64,000 bases of DNA from positions 363,811 to 427,810 of the forward strand of contig NZ_LNUT01000004.1 in NCBI RefSeq assembly GCF_001512305.1. Direction: 5' to 3'. Each line of letters starts with the position of its first letter. The stretch's first letter is position 1. A program made the position numbers and the translations under genes. The DNA is from Arthrobacter sp. EPSL27. GTDB taxonomy: Bacteria; Actinomycetota; Actinomycetes; Actinomycetales; Micrococcaceae. This document shows, piece after piece, positions 17,085-25,714 of this stretch. The notes beneath the pieces were generated by a model. It searched no databases. It saw only the letters and a list, made by a program, of their open reading frames with translations, and was not told the DNA's origin.

Positions 17085-19199
17085 CTATAGGAGCGTTGCC
17101 GGTCCAGACTCCTGGCCTAGGCGCCGGATGGCGAACTCGAACCAGTCCGGGAACGGGTCTGCGGGTAGTTCCAGTCCTGGTTCCGGGCCGGGGTCCGGCG
17201 GGAGCTCCGGTTCGGGGTCCTGACCGGCGGCGAACGGGTACCATTCCGCGAACTGGTCCGGAGGCGGTTCCATGTCGGGGCACCATCCGGGGTCGAGTGC
17301 TGGTCCCGGATCAAACGGCTCGCGAGGATCGTTGCCAGGGAAGCCAGCCGCAAACTGGTCCGGAGGCGGTTCCATGTCGGGGCACCCTCCGGGGTCGAGT
17401 GATGGTCCCGGGTCAAACAGCTCGCCAGGATCGTCGCCAGGGAAGCCAGTCGCGAACTGGTTCCAGTCCGCGCCAGAATCCGGGCAGCGGCTTTGGTCCG
17501 GGGGCGTGCCGGGGTCCGGCTGCCAGCCCGGGTCCGGTGGCGCCTCGGGGTCCGGGCACCAGCCTTGGTCCGGCGGCGTGCTCGGATCCGGGTTTGCGTC
17601 AGTGAGTGGGATGTTGTCCGGCCAGTGGGGTGGTTCCCAGTCCTGGTGTTCGCTGGGGTAGGTCCGTCCGGTCGGTGAGGTCCAACCGGGCGGGCTCTCT
17701 TTGGTGGGTCCGGCGGGTGTCCAGGCGGTCGTGTGTTTGAGGCGGTGGTGTTTCCGGCAGGGCTGGCCAAGGTTGCTGATGCCTGTGGTCCCGCCGTCAG
17801 CCCAAGCTAGGACGTGGTCCGCATCGTTGTCGAGCGAGGCGTTGTTACAGCCCCGGAAGGAGCATTTGGCGTCCCGAAGCCGCAACCATTGCCGCAGGGC
17901 CTTGGTGACCCGGTAGCTGGTCCGGCCGATCTCCAGCGGCGCCCCGTCCCGCGGATCAACCAGGACCCGGTGGAACGAATCCGCACCATCGGCGACGAGG
18001 CGGCGCGCCATGGACGGCGGGATCGGCCCGTATCCGTCCAGCATCGCCGGTTCCTCCGAGACACCCAAGAGCGACATCACCGGTACGGTGACCAGGACCT
18101 GCGCCCGCGGCACCGGCACACCGCTGGTCCAATCCCGGCCGCCAGGATGCCCGCTGTCGGCCGGCCTACGCTCAGCTGCAGCCCCGCCCGGCCCATCCAT
18201 CCTGCTCCCGGTGCCTGCGCCGCCGGCCGTCCCTAAGCCTGTGATGTCCCGGTTGCCGGCTGTGGTGTCGACAGTTGTGGTGTTGCCGTTGAGGAGGAGG
18301 GTGGCAGCGATGTCGGCGCGGAGCTGGGTCAGGGTCCGGGACTCCTCCGGGCCTTGCAGCGCTCTCGCCTGCGCGGTGGTCCGGTTTCAGATCCCCGCCG
18401 TGGTCTCCGCCGGAAGATAGGTGTTGAACCAGGCCATGCCGTCGCTGTCCGGAACGAACTCGACCCGCAGGTCTGCCGCGCATTTCCTGTGGCGGGTTTC
18501 GATGCTGACCGGGTGGTGGCGTTCGCGCCACGTGCGGGCCTTGGCCCGGAACCGCCCCGGGACCAGTTCCCCGGCCGGGCAGCCCCGGGCCGGGTCGGGT
18601 GCGGACGGGTCCAGGAAATGCGCCTCCAGCGCCGCCGCCCCCGCGGCGTCCAGGTTCGCCGTCTCGTCCACCATGACCCGTGCATGCTGCCACGAGAGTG
18701 TCCCGGCACCCAGCGCCGCCAGCGTCAGCGGCAGGCGCGAGGTCAACGCCACACACTCACCCAGAAACGCCCCGGCCGACCGTTCCGAGATCCCCAGCAC
18801 ACCCGCGACCTCGGCGATCTCCGCCATTTCCTGCGCCGTGCCGGAGGCCTCGGGTGCCGCTAAAGCCTGGGTTGTTTCCAAATACTCCCCGGTGACCAGG
18901 ACCTTCAACGCCGCGGTCTGCGCTTCCACCCGGGCGAGCCCCGACAACCCATCCAGGCTCGCATCGGCCAGATCCCGCAACGGATCCCCACCCTCCAACG
19001 GACCAGAACCGCCCTCGGGAGAACCACCCTCAGAACCACCCTCGGAACTACCCTCAGACCCGCCGTCGGGAAGACCGGAAGGATCCGCGCCCATCGAGGC
19101 AGCCAGCGCCACCGCGGACGCGGCCAAAGCCCGCGCCGCTTCCCGAGACTCGCTACTAAAAACCACTCTGCTGAAAACAACCCTGTTTTCCATACCCAC
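17085..19199 (-). pseudogene. DUF222/HNH endonuclease gene with in-frame TGA
   Basis: Two open segments (19199-18390 and the remainder down to 17085) lie in the same frame, separated only by TGA at 18389-18387. Reading through gives a continuous DUF222 domain: ...YLPAETTAGI-stop-NRTTAQARAL..., followed by LRADIAATLLLNG and an HNH domain (CSFRGCNN, DNDADHVLAWADGGTT, CRKHHRLKH). Relatives normally have an aromatic residue at the stop, so a TGG to TGA change is the simplest explanation. The start is uncertain: GTG 19199 or ATG 19193. The C-terminal tail is Pro/Asp-rich and contains a 34-residue tandem repeat. These genes are common in Arthrobacter, often in many copies. A sequencing error cannot be excluded. 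Confidence 0.8.
17251..17460. repeat. 102-bp tandem repeat inside DUF222 gene
   Basis: AACTGGTCCGGAGGCGGTTC starts at 17251 and again at 17353, with a third partial copy at 17455. The period is 102 bases (34 codons), so the frame is kept. The copies differ by several substitutions. Confidence 0.85.
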
Positions 19200-19565
19200 A
19201 TCGTCTCAAGGGGCACCGACAAAAAGCCGAGCCCAGCCGCCGTCGGGCTGGCCGCCCCCGGGCACCGCGGCCCCAGCCGCCGTCGGGCTGGCCGCCCCGG
19301 ACGCCGCCTTCGCCGCCGCTGGATCGAGCGCACCCCGGCATCGCAGCCCTGCCGACGTCGTCGATTCCGGAACTGCAAGCCTCCGGAACGCGCCCTCAGG
19401 CGCCAGCTCTTTCGCCGAACGAAACCCATTCGTTACGTAACTACATCCTAATGTCAGGACAAACTATTGACATGCGTGAGCTAAGTCACCATGATCAGTT
19501 GTAGATGGCTCACGGACTGACGCAACGAAGCGGTCGGCGTGGCCCGGAATCAAAGGAGATTGATC
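19200..19565. other. Intergenic region with direct repeat and ABC promoter
   Basis: No gene is supported here. It holds a 27-base direct repeat, CCCAGCCGCCGTCGGGCTGG plus seven bases, at 19232 and 19272 (40-base period), an AT-richer patch, the operator/promoter at 19451-19495 and the ribosome binding site of the binding-protein gene. Confidence 0.7.
19451..19495 (+). promoter_or_regulatory. Promoter/operator of the sugar ABC operon
   Basis: ATGTCAGGACAAAC (19451-19464) precedes TTGACA (19467-19472); CATGAT (19490-19495) lies 17 bases on as a -10 box. The spacer contains CGTGA-N6-TCACC (19475-19490), close to the CRP/GlxR consensus. The upstream half is shared with the iolC promoter. Confidence 0.65.
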
Positions 19566-20561
19566 GTGACCAAGTTCTCGTGGCGGAAGACGGCCCTCGT
19601 AGCGGCCGTGGTACCCATGCTGGCCCTGAGCGCGTGTTCCAGCACCGGCGGCAAGCCCGCAGATTCAGGCAACGCGGCAGGCGGCGGCCAGGTCGCCTCC
19701 ACGGAGCGGATCAAAGTAGCACTGATCACCCACGCCGCGGCGGGGGACACCTTCTGGGACATCGTCCGCAAGGGCGCCGAGGAAGCCGCGGCTAAGGACA
19801 ACGTCGAGCTCCTCTACACCTCCGATCCTGAGGCCGGCCGCCAGGCCCAGCTCGTCCAGCAGGCTATCGACCAGAAAGTGGACGGCATTGCCGTCACGCT
19901 CGCCAAGCCCGACGCCCTGAAGGACGTGCTGAAGTCGGCCACCGACGCCGGCATCGCAGTGGTGAGCCTCAATGCCGGCGAGGGGGTCTCAGCCCAGCTG
20001 GGGGCCTTCACCCACTTCGGTTCCAACGAAAAGCTCGCCGGTGAGGCCGTGGGCACGCGGCTTGCCGCGGAGAACTACAAGCACCCCGTCTGCGTGATCC
20101 AGGAGCAGGGCCACGTAGGCCTGGAAGCGCGCTGCGCCGGCGTCAAGGCCAAGGTGCCCGGAACCGAGATCCTCTACGTTGATGGCAAGGACATGACCTC
20201 CGTGCAGTCCACCGCAACGGCCAAGCTCCAGGCCACCAAGGACGCCGACGTCATCATCGGCCTCGGCGCCCCCATCACCCTGACTCTCCTGAAGTCGGTC
20301 ACCGACGCCGGCAGCTCTGCCAAGGTGGCCAGCTTTGACCTGAACGCGGACCTGGCCCAGAAGATCGTTGACGGGGCAGTGCTCTTCACCGTGGACCAGC
20401 AGCCGTGGCTCCAGGGCTACGGCGCCGTCGACGCCATCTGGCAGCACAAGCGCGGCGGCTTCAGCATCGGCGGCGGCCAGTCCGTGCTCACCGGACCCGC
20501 GCTCATCGACAAGGACAACGCGGCTGATGTCCTGACCTTCGCCCAGCAGGGCATCCGCTAA
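19566..20561 (+). CDS. Sugar ABC transporter, substrate-binding lipoprotein
   Basis: The 331-residue protein has a signal peptide and lipobox (LALSAC, Cys24) and a periplasmic binding protein type I (RbsB-like) fold: KVALITHAAAGDTFWDIVRKG, then two lobes ending with TVDQQPWLQGYGAVDAIW. I use GTG 19566, which follows AAAGGAG by 9 bases; the frame upstream to 19539 lacks a ribosome binding site. It is the first gene of a CUT2-type operon. The order and neighbouring dehydrogenases suggest an inositol or related cyclitol/sugar as ligand. Confidence 0.92.
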   Translation: MTKFSWRKTALVAAVVPMLALSACSSTGGKPADSGNAAGGGQVASTERIKVALITHAAAGDTFWDIVRKGAEEAAAKDNVELLYTSDPEAGRQAQLVQQAIDQKVDGIAVTLAKPDALKDVLKSATDAGIAVVSLNAGEGVSAQLGAFTHFGSNEKLAGEAVGTRLAAENYKHPVCVIQEQGHVGLEARCAGVKAKVPGTEILYVDGKDMTSVQSTATAKLQATKDADVIIGLGAPITLTLLKSVTDAGSSAKVASFDLNADLAQKIVDGAVLFTVDQQPWLQGYGAVDAIWQHKRGGFSIGGGQSVLTGPALIDKDNAADVLTFAQQGIR

Positions 20562-20576
20562 CAGTCCGCTGGCCGG

Positions 20577-20602
20577 GCCGGGCCGGCGCAAGCCGGCCCG
20601 GC
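20577..20602 (+). repeat. Intra-operon hairpin with GCAA tetraloop
   Basis: GCCGGGCCGGC and GCCGGCCCGGC form a perfect 11-bp stem closed by a GCAA (GNRA) tetraloop. It lies between the binding protein and permease genes, without a T-tract. It probably stabilises the upstream mRNA end or lowers permease transcription. Confidence 0.75.
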
Positions 20603-20618
20603 AGCAAGGAGAATCATC

Positions 20619-21674
20619 ATGACCATCACCCAGACACAGACAACAACAAAGTCGGCGGCGGCCGACGAGCGCGTCGCCAAACGCAGCCCGTTTCAGAAAC
20701 TGCTCGGCCGGCCCGAGATCGGTGCCCTGGTGGGCGCGATCGTCCTGTTCGTCTTCTTTGCGCTGGTGTCCCCGACCTTCACCCAGCCGAATGCCTTCGC
20801 CACCGTGCTCTACGGGTCCTCCACGATCGGGATCATGGCGGTAGGGGTGTCCCTGCTGATGATCGGCGGGGAGTTCGACCTCTCGACCGGAGTCGCCGTG
20901 ATCAGCTCCGCGCTGACGGCGTCGATGTTCAGCTGGTACTTCAGCACCAACGTCTGGGTCGGTGTGGGCCTGGCACTGCTGGTCTCCCTGGGCATCGGCT
21001 ACATCAACGGCTGGATCCTGATGAAGACCAAGCTGCCCAGCTTCATCGTCACATTGGCCACCTTCCTGATGCTGACCGGCCTGAACCTTGGCCTGACCCG
21101 GCTGATCGGCGGCGGCGTGGCCTCCCCCTCGATCTCGAACATGGACGGCTTCGGCTCCGCGCGGGCCGTGTTCGCCTCCTCGGTGAACATCGCCGGCGTC
21201 GACGTCAAAATCACTGTGTTCATCTGGATCGCACTGGTGGCTGTGGCCACCTGGGTGCTCATGCGGACCCGCGTCGGCAACTGGATCTTCGCCGTCGGCG
21301 GCGACGCGAACGCGGCCCGCGCCGTGGGTGTTCCGGTCAAGGCCACCAAGATCGGCCTGTTCATGGGTGTTGGCTTCTGCGGCTGGATCCTGGGCATGCA
21401 CAACCTTTTCGCCTTCGACACCGTGCAGTCCGGTGAAGGCGTGGGCAACGAGTTCCTCTACATCATCGCCGCAGTGATCGGCGGCTGCCTCCTGACCGGC
21501 GGCTACGGCTCCGCGATCGGCGGCGCGATCGGTGCGTTCATCTTCGGCATGGCCAACAAGGGCATCGTCTACGCGCAGTGGAACCCGGACTGGTTCAAGT
21601 TCTTCCTCGGCCTGATGCTGCTGCTGGCCACCATCGTCAACCTCATCGTCAAGCGCCGCGCGGAACTCAAGTAA
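20619..21674 (+). CDS. Sugar ABC transporter permease (CUT2)
   Basis: The 351-residue inner-membrane protein has about ten hydrophobic segments. It contains LLMIGGEFDLSTGVAVISSA and GNWIFAVGGDANAARAVGVP, the conserved RbsC/FrcC-type EAA-like region. The start follows AAGGAG. It should form the channel with the single-domain ATPase encoded next. Confidence 0.93.
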   Translation: MTITQTQTTTKSAAADERVAKRSPFQKLLGRPEIGALVGAIVLFVFFALVSPTFTQPNAFATVLYGSSTIGIMAVGVSLLMIGGEFDLSTGVAVISSALTASMFSWYFSTNVWVGVGLALLVSLGIGYINGWILMKTKLPSFIVTLATFLMLTGLNLGLTRLIGGGVASPSISNMDGFGSARAVFASSVNIAGVDVKITVFIWIALVAVATWVLMRTRVGNWIFAVGGDANAARAVGVPVKATKIGLFMGVGFCGWILGMHNLFAFDTVQSGEGVGNEFLYIIAAVIGGCLLTGGYGSAIGGAIGAFIFGMANKGIVYAQWNPDWFKFFLGLMLLLATIVNLIVKRRAELK

Positions 21675-21689
21675 GGGGCCGGAAGAGTT

Positions 21690-22607
21690 ATGAACGCCAA
21701 CGAGATCAACCAGCAAACGCTGCTTCAGAATGAAGCGGACCCCCTTACCCACACCCCGGTCCACCTGCTCTCCCTTGAAGGGGTCGGGAAGCACTACGGC
21801 AACATCATCGCCCTGTCCGACGTCACCATGGCCGTCGACAACGGCCGCGTCACGTGCGTCCTGGGCGACAACGGCGCCGGGAAATCCACCCTGATCAAGA
21901 TCATCGCCGGCCTGCACCAGCACGACGCCGGAACCCTGAACGTCATGGGCGAGGAACGGAAATTCACCTCGCCCCGGGACGCCCTCGACGTCGGCATCGC
22001 CACCGTCTACCAGGACCTCGCCGTCGTGCCGCTCATGCCGATCTGGCGGAACTTCTTCCTCGGCTCGGAACTGACCTCCGGCTTCGGTCCGTTCAAGCGC
22101 ATGGACGTCGAGAAGATGAAGGAGATCACGCTCAAGGAACTCGCCCAAATGGGCATCGACCTCCGCGACGTGGAGCAGCCCATCGGCCAGCTCTCCGGCG
22201 GTGAGCGCCAGTGCGTCGCGATCGCCCGCGCCGTGTACTTCGGCGCGAAGGTCCTGATCCTCGACGAGCCCACCGCCGCCCTCGGCGTCAAGCAGTCCGG
22301 TGTGGTGCTCCGCTACATCCTGCAGGCCCGCGACCGCGGCCTGGGGGTCATCTTCATCACCCACAACCCCCACCACGCCTACCCCGTCGGCGACCGGTTC
22401 CTGCTGCTCAAGCGCGGCAAGTCGATCGGCTACTACGACAAGAAGGACATCACCCTCGACGAGCTCACCGCCCAGATGGCCGGCGGCGCCGAACTGGCAG
22501 AACTCGCCCACGAGCTCGAACAGCTCGGCGGCCACGGCGACGTGGTCAAAGAGGTCAAGGGCGAAGTCGCCGACGTGTCCCAGACCACCGGCAAGACCTA
22601 CCAGTAG
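21690..22607 (+). CDS. Sugar ABC transporter ATP-binding protein, single NBD
   Basis: The 305-residue protein has one complete nucleotide-binding domain: Walker A in [10 protein letters not shown], signature LSGGERQ, Walker [12 protein letters not shown] and the switch His in [13 protein letters not shown]2 systems of the RbsA type have two fused NBDs; this one has a single NBD as in the FrcBCA fructose type. The C-terminus is Glu/Val-rich. The start is 15 bases after the permease stop. Confidence 0.92.
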   Translation: MNANEINQQTLLQNEADPLTHTPVHLLSLEGVGKHYGNIIALSDVTMAVDNGRVTCVLGDNGAGKSTLIKIIAGLHQHDAGTLNVMGEERKFTSPRDALDVGIATVYQDLAVVPLMPIWRNFFLGSELTSGFGPFKRMDVEKMKEITLKELAQMGIDLRDVEQPIGQLSGGERQCVAIARAVYFGAKVLILDEPTAALGVKQSGVVLRYILQARDRGLGVIFITHNPHHAYPVGDRFLLLKRGKSIGYYDKKDITLDELTAQMAGGAELAELAHELEQLGGHGDVVKEVKGEVADVSQTTGKTYQ

Positions 22608-22638
22608 CTGTCGTCCCACTTCCTGAAAGGACAAGCCT

Positions 22639-23769
22639 TTGGCTTACCTGAACCACACCCCGGCCCAGACCTCCGCACCGGTCAGGATCGGACTCATCGG
22701 CTCCGGCTGGATGGGCGCCTTCCATGCCGAGAGTATCGCCCGCCGGGTCCCCGGCGCCGAGCTGGCCGCCATCGCGGACCCCAATGTGGAGTCGGCCGCG
22801 GCGCTGGCATCCGCCCTGGGAACGGCCAAGGTGACAGCCGACGCGGCCGACATCCTGGCCGACCCGGAGATCGATGCCGTGATTATCGCCAGCCCGGCAC
22901 GCTTCCACGCGCAGCTGATCGGCCAGGCCGCCGCCGCCGGAAAGCACGTGTTCTGCGAGAAGCCGGCCGGCCAGGGCCTCGATGAACTCGACGCCGCCCT
23001 GGCCGCCGTGGAGGCAGCCGGAGTGCACTTCCAGATCGGCTTCAACCGCCGGTACGCGTCGGACTTCCAGGCCGCAAAGAAGGACCTCGCGGCCGGCACC
23101 GCCGGCACACCCCAGCTCCTGCGCTCGCTGACCCGGGACCCGGGGACGGGAAGCATTCCGCACGCGGCCAAGGTCCCGGCCTGGACCGTCTTCCTGGAAA
23201 CCCTCATCCACGACTTCGACACGCTGAACTGGTTCAACGAAGGCGCCGAGCCGGTGGAGGTCTACGCGGTTGCCGACGCGCTGGTGGAACCCGGGCTGCG
23301 CGAGCAGGGCTTCCTGGACACCGCCGTCGTCACCATCCGCTACAGCAACGCTGCTATCGCCGTGGCCGAGGCAAACTTCAGTGCCCTCTACGGCTACGAC
23401 ATCCGCGGCGAAGTCTTCGGCTCCAAGGGGATGGTGCAGGCAGGGCGCGCCACGGAAACCGCCGCCCGGCGCTACACAGCCGACGGAATGTCTGCCGACA
23501 CGCCCCGGCTGAACGTCGAACTGTTCCGCGATGCCTACACGGATGAGCTCGCCGACTTCGCCGCCGCCGTCCGGTCACAGCGGGACGGCCGCAGCGACGA
23601 TGCCGCGCCGTCCGCCGCCTCGTACACACTGACGCCCGGCGCGGCGGACGCCCGCCGCGCGCTTGCCGTAGCGCTCGCCTGCATCGAGTCGGTCAAGAGC
23701 GGGGCTCCCGTAGGGGTCAAAACAGCAGGCGTCCCAACAGCGGCCGTTACCGAGACGGCAGCCCTCTGA
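22639..23769 (+). CDS. Gfo/Idh/MocA oxidoreductase
   Basis: The 376-residue protein starts at TTG (GAAAGG 8 bases before). The Rossmann fold begins GLIGSGWMGAFHAESI, with FCEKPAG and QIGFNRRY motifs and the C-terminal substrate domain including LIHDFDTLNWF. The sequence resembles inositol 2-dehydrogenases and scyllo-inositol or related cyclitol dehydrogenases. Being in the transporter operon, it probably oxidises the imported compound. The substrate is not defined by motifs. Confidence 0.88.
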   Translation: MAYLNHTPAQTSAPVRIGLIGSGWMGAFHAESIARRVPGAELAAIADPNVESAAALASALGTAKVTADAADILADPEIDAVIIASPARFHAQLIGQAAAAGKHVFCEKPAGQGLDELDAALAAVEAAGVHFQIGFNRRYASDFQAAKKDLAAGTAGTPQLLRSLTRDPGTGSIPHAAKVPAWTVFLETLIHDFDTLNWFNEGAEPVEVYAVADALVEPGLREQGFLDTAVVTIRYSNAAIAVAEANFSALYGYDIRGEVFGSKGMVQAGRATETAARRYTADGMSADTPRLNVELFRDAYTDELADFAAAVRSQRDGRSDDAAPSAASYTLTPGAADARRALAVALACIESVKSGAPVGVKTAGVPTAAVTETAAL

Positions 23770-24563
23770 TGCGGCTCGCCGTCTGCGCGGAGATGGTCTT
23801 CACCGACCTCCCGTTCACCGAGCGGGTGCGCCGGATCCACGACGCCGGTTTCGACGTCGAGCTTTGGGACCCGCGGACCACAGACATCGCCGCCCTGAAG
23901 GCCACCGGGGCAACTTTTTCCTCCATGACGGGATACACCGCCGGCAGCCTGGTGGACCCCGAGACCGCCGACGAGGTGGTGCGGACCGCCGAAACACTGA
24001 TCCCCACGGCCCTGGAGCTCGGCGTAAGCCGGATGGTGGTGCACCCGGCGGAACTCGTCGACGGCCAGGCGGCACGCCCGGCCTACCGGTCCACCGGCCA
24101 GATGTGGATCACCGGCGCCCGCACCCTGGAACGGCTGGGCCGGCTGGGCGAGAAGCACGGGGTGACCTTCTGCCTCGAGAACCTCAACACCATCCTGGAC
24201 CACCCCGGCATCCCGCTGGCCCGCGCCATGGACACCCTGGCGCTGGTGCAGGCTGCCGGGCACCCCAACGCCCGGCTCATGCTGGACCTGTACCACGCCC
24301 AGATGGGGGAGGGGAACCTGATCGAGCTGGTCCGGAGCGCCCTTCCGTACCTCGGAGAAATCCAAGTGGCGGATGTGCCGGGCCGGTGCGAACCCGGGAC
24401 CGGCGAGATCAACTACGCCGCCGTCGCCAGGGCCCTCGCGGACGCCGGCTACGACGGGACCGTGGGCATGGAAGCCTGGGCCAGCGGCGACAGCCAGGCT
24501 GCCCTGGATGCCTTCCGGGCAGCGTTCACCGTCTCCGCAGACCGAGTGAAGGCGGAAGTATGA
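23769..24563 (+). CDS. Hydroxypyruvate isomerase-like TIM barrel protein
   Basis: The 264-residue protein belongs to the xylose isomerase-like superfamily and opens MRLAVCAEMVFTDLPFTERV. The FCLENLNT, MLDLYHAQMGEGNL, QVADVPGRCEPGTGEINY and GMEAWASGD segments match the hydroxypyruvate isomerase (Hyi) group closely. Many such proteins act on other ketoses or keto-inositols. Its ATG overlaps the previous stop by one base, so it is coupled to the Gfo/Idh gene. Confidence 0.88.
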   Translation: MRLAVCAEMVFTDLPFTERVRRIHDAGFDVELWDPRTTDIAALKATGATFSSMTGYTAGSLVDPETADEVVRTAETLIPTALELGVSRMVVHPAELVDGQAARPAYRSTGQMWITGARTLERLGRLGEKHGVTFCLENLNTILDHPGIPLARAMDTLALVQAAGHPNARLMLDLYHAQMGEGNLIELVRSALPYLGEIQVADVPGRCEPGTGEINYAAVARALADAGYDGTVGMEAWASGDSQAALDAFRAAFTVSADRVKAEV

Positions 24564-25594
24564 AAGACGTCGTTCTCGGACTGGTCGGCGTGGGGCGCAT
24601 CGGCGTCATGCACGCCAAAAACATCGCCGCGCTCAACGGCACCTTGAACCCGCAAGGCATCAATGTCCGGCTCCGGCTCACCGACGTCGCCGCAGACCAT
24701 GCCCGGGCTGTGGCCGCCGGGCTCGGGGCCGAGTTCCTGCCCTCAGTGGAGGCGCTCCTGGCCTCCGGACTGGACGGCCTGGTCATCGCCACCGGAACCG
24801 GAACCCACCCGGACCTGATCAAGGCCGGGGTGGACTCCGGCGTCCCGGTTTTCTGCGAAAAGCCCGTTGCCCTGAACGTGGCGGATGCCCTGCCGTTGCT
24901 GGGCTACATCCGGGAACGGAACGGCGTGGTGCAGATCGGCCACCAGCGCCGTTTCGACGCCGGATACCTGGAGGCCCGGCGCGCTTACCAGGCCGGGGAA
25001 CTGGGCTGGATCCACTCGCTGCGCGCCGTCACCTGCGACATGGCGCCGCCGCCGGTCGAGTTCCTGGCCAGCTCCGGCGGGCTGTTCCGGGACTGCTCGG
25101 TCCATGATTTCGACATTCTGCGCTGGCTGACCGGCCGCGAAATCGTCGAGGTCTATGCCAAGGGCTCCAACAACGGGGACCCCGCCATCGGGGCTGCCGG
25201 TGATGTGGACACGGCCCTTGCGCTGGTGACGTTCGACGACGGCACCGTCGGCACGGTCTCCGCCACCCGGTACAACGGCGCGGGACACGACGTGCGGCTG
25301 GAAATCCAGGGTTCACGCAGTTCGATCATGGTGGGCCTGGACGACCAGGCGGCCCTGGCCTCAGCCGAACCAGGGGTCACCTTCCCGTCCGGGGACCCGC
25401 ACCGCACTTTCGCCGAGCGCTTCGAGGCGGCCTACCGTTCCGAGATGGCAGCCTTCGTTGAACTCATCCTCGGCCGCCGGGAGAATCCCTGCACTCCGGA
25501 TGACGCTGTGGCCGCCTCCCGGGTGGCGGACGCCGCCCAGGAATCCCTCGCGGCCGGGGTGCCGGTCCGGGTGGTCCAGGCCGTGTCCCGCTGA
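24560..25594 (+). CDS. Gfo/Idh/MocA oxidoreductase, inositol dehydrogenase-like
   Basis: The 344-residue protein has GLVGVGRIGVMHAKNI, FCEKPVAL, QIGHQRRFD and SVHDFDILRWL. The HDFD motif places the catalytic Asp and His of IolG-type enzymes. It overlaps the Hyi-like gene by 4 bases. It is the second dehydrogenase in this operon and the third inositol-dehydrogenase-like gene in the window, so it may process a different cyclitol isomer. Confidence 0.88.
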   Translation: MKDVVLGLVGVGRIGVMHAKNIAALNGTLNPQGINVRLRLTDVAADHARAVAAGLGAEFLPSVEALLASGLDGLVIATGTGTHPDLIKAGVDSGVPVFCEKPVALNVADALPLLGYIRERNGVVQIGHQRRFDAGYLEARRAYQAGELGWIHSLRAVTCDMAPPPVEFLASSGGLFRDCSVHDFDILRWLTGREIVEVYAKGSNNGDPAIGAAGDVDTALALVTFDDGTVGTVSATRYNGAGHDVRLEIQGSRSSIMVGLDDQAALASAEPGVTFPSGDPHRTFAERFEAAYRSEMAAFVELILGRRENPCTPDDAVAASRVADAAQESLAAGVPVRVVQAVSR

Positions 25595-25637
25595 CAGCGC
25601 CGCAGGTCCGACCCCGCTAATCAGACACCCAGATCAA

Positions 25638-25674
25638 AGAACCCCGGAGCCCATCGGGCTCCGGGGTTCTTCTG
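25638..25674. terminator. Terminator between Gfo/Idh operon and iolB
   Basis: AGAACCCCGGAGCCC and GGGCTCCGGGGTTCT form a perfect 15-bp stem with an ATC loop, followed by TCTG. An A-rich stretch on the other side lets it act for both convergent genes. Confidence 0.88.
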
Positions 25675-25714
25675 TACTCCGGCGTTCTTCTGTTCAGGGA
25701 TGCAGCTGCGGGCT

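Noticed and set aside
17085-18200. Two separate functional HNH-related genes
   Set aside because: The halves are in one frame and together form one DUF222-HNH protein; the downstream ATG has no ribosome binding site and lies inside the domain linker.
18387-18389. TGA as a selenocysteine or programmed read-through codon
   Set aside because: No selenocysteine insertion structure or biological reason is seen; the residue in relatives is aromatic, so a simple TGG to TGA change explains it.
19989-22634. An 881-codon open frame on the minus strand opposite the ABC transporter genes
   Set aside because: It is antisense to three clear transporter genes, has a low-complexity Asp/Gly/Val/His-rich translation typical of high-GC shadows, and no domain.
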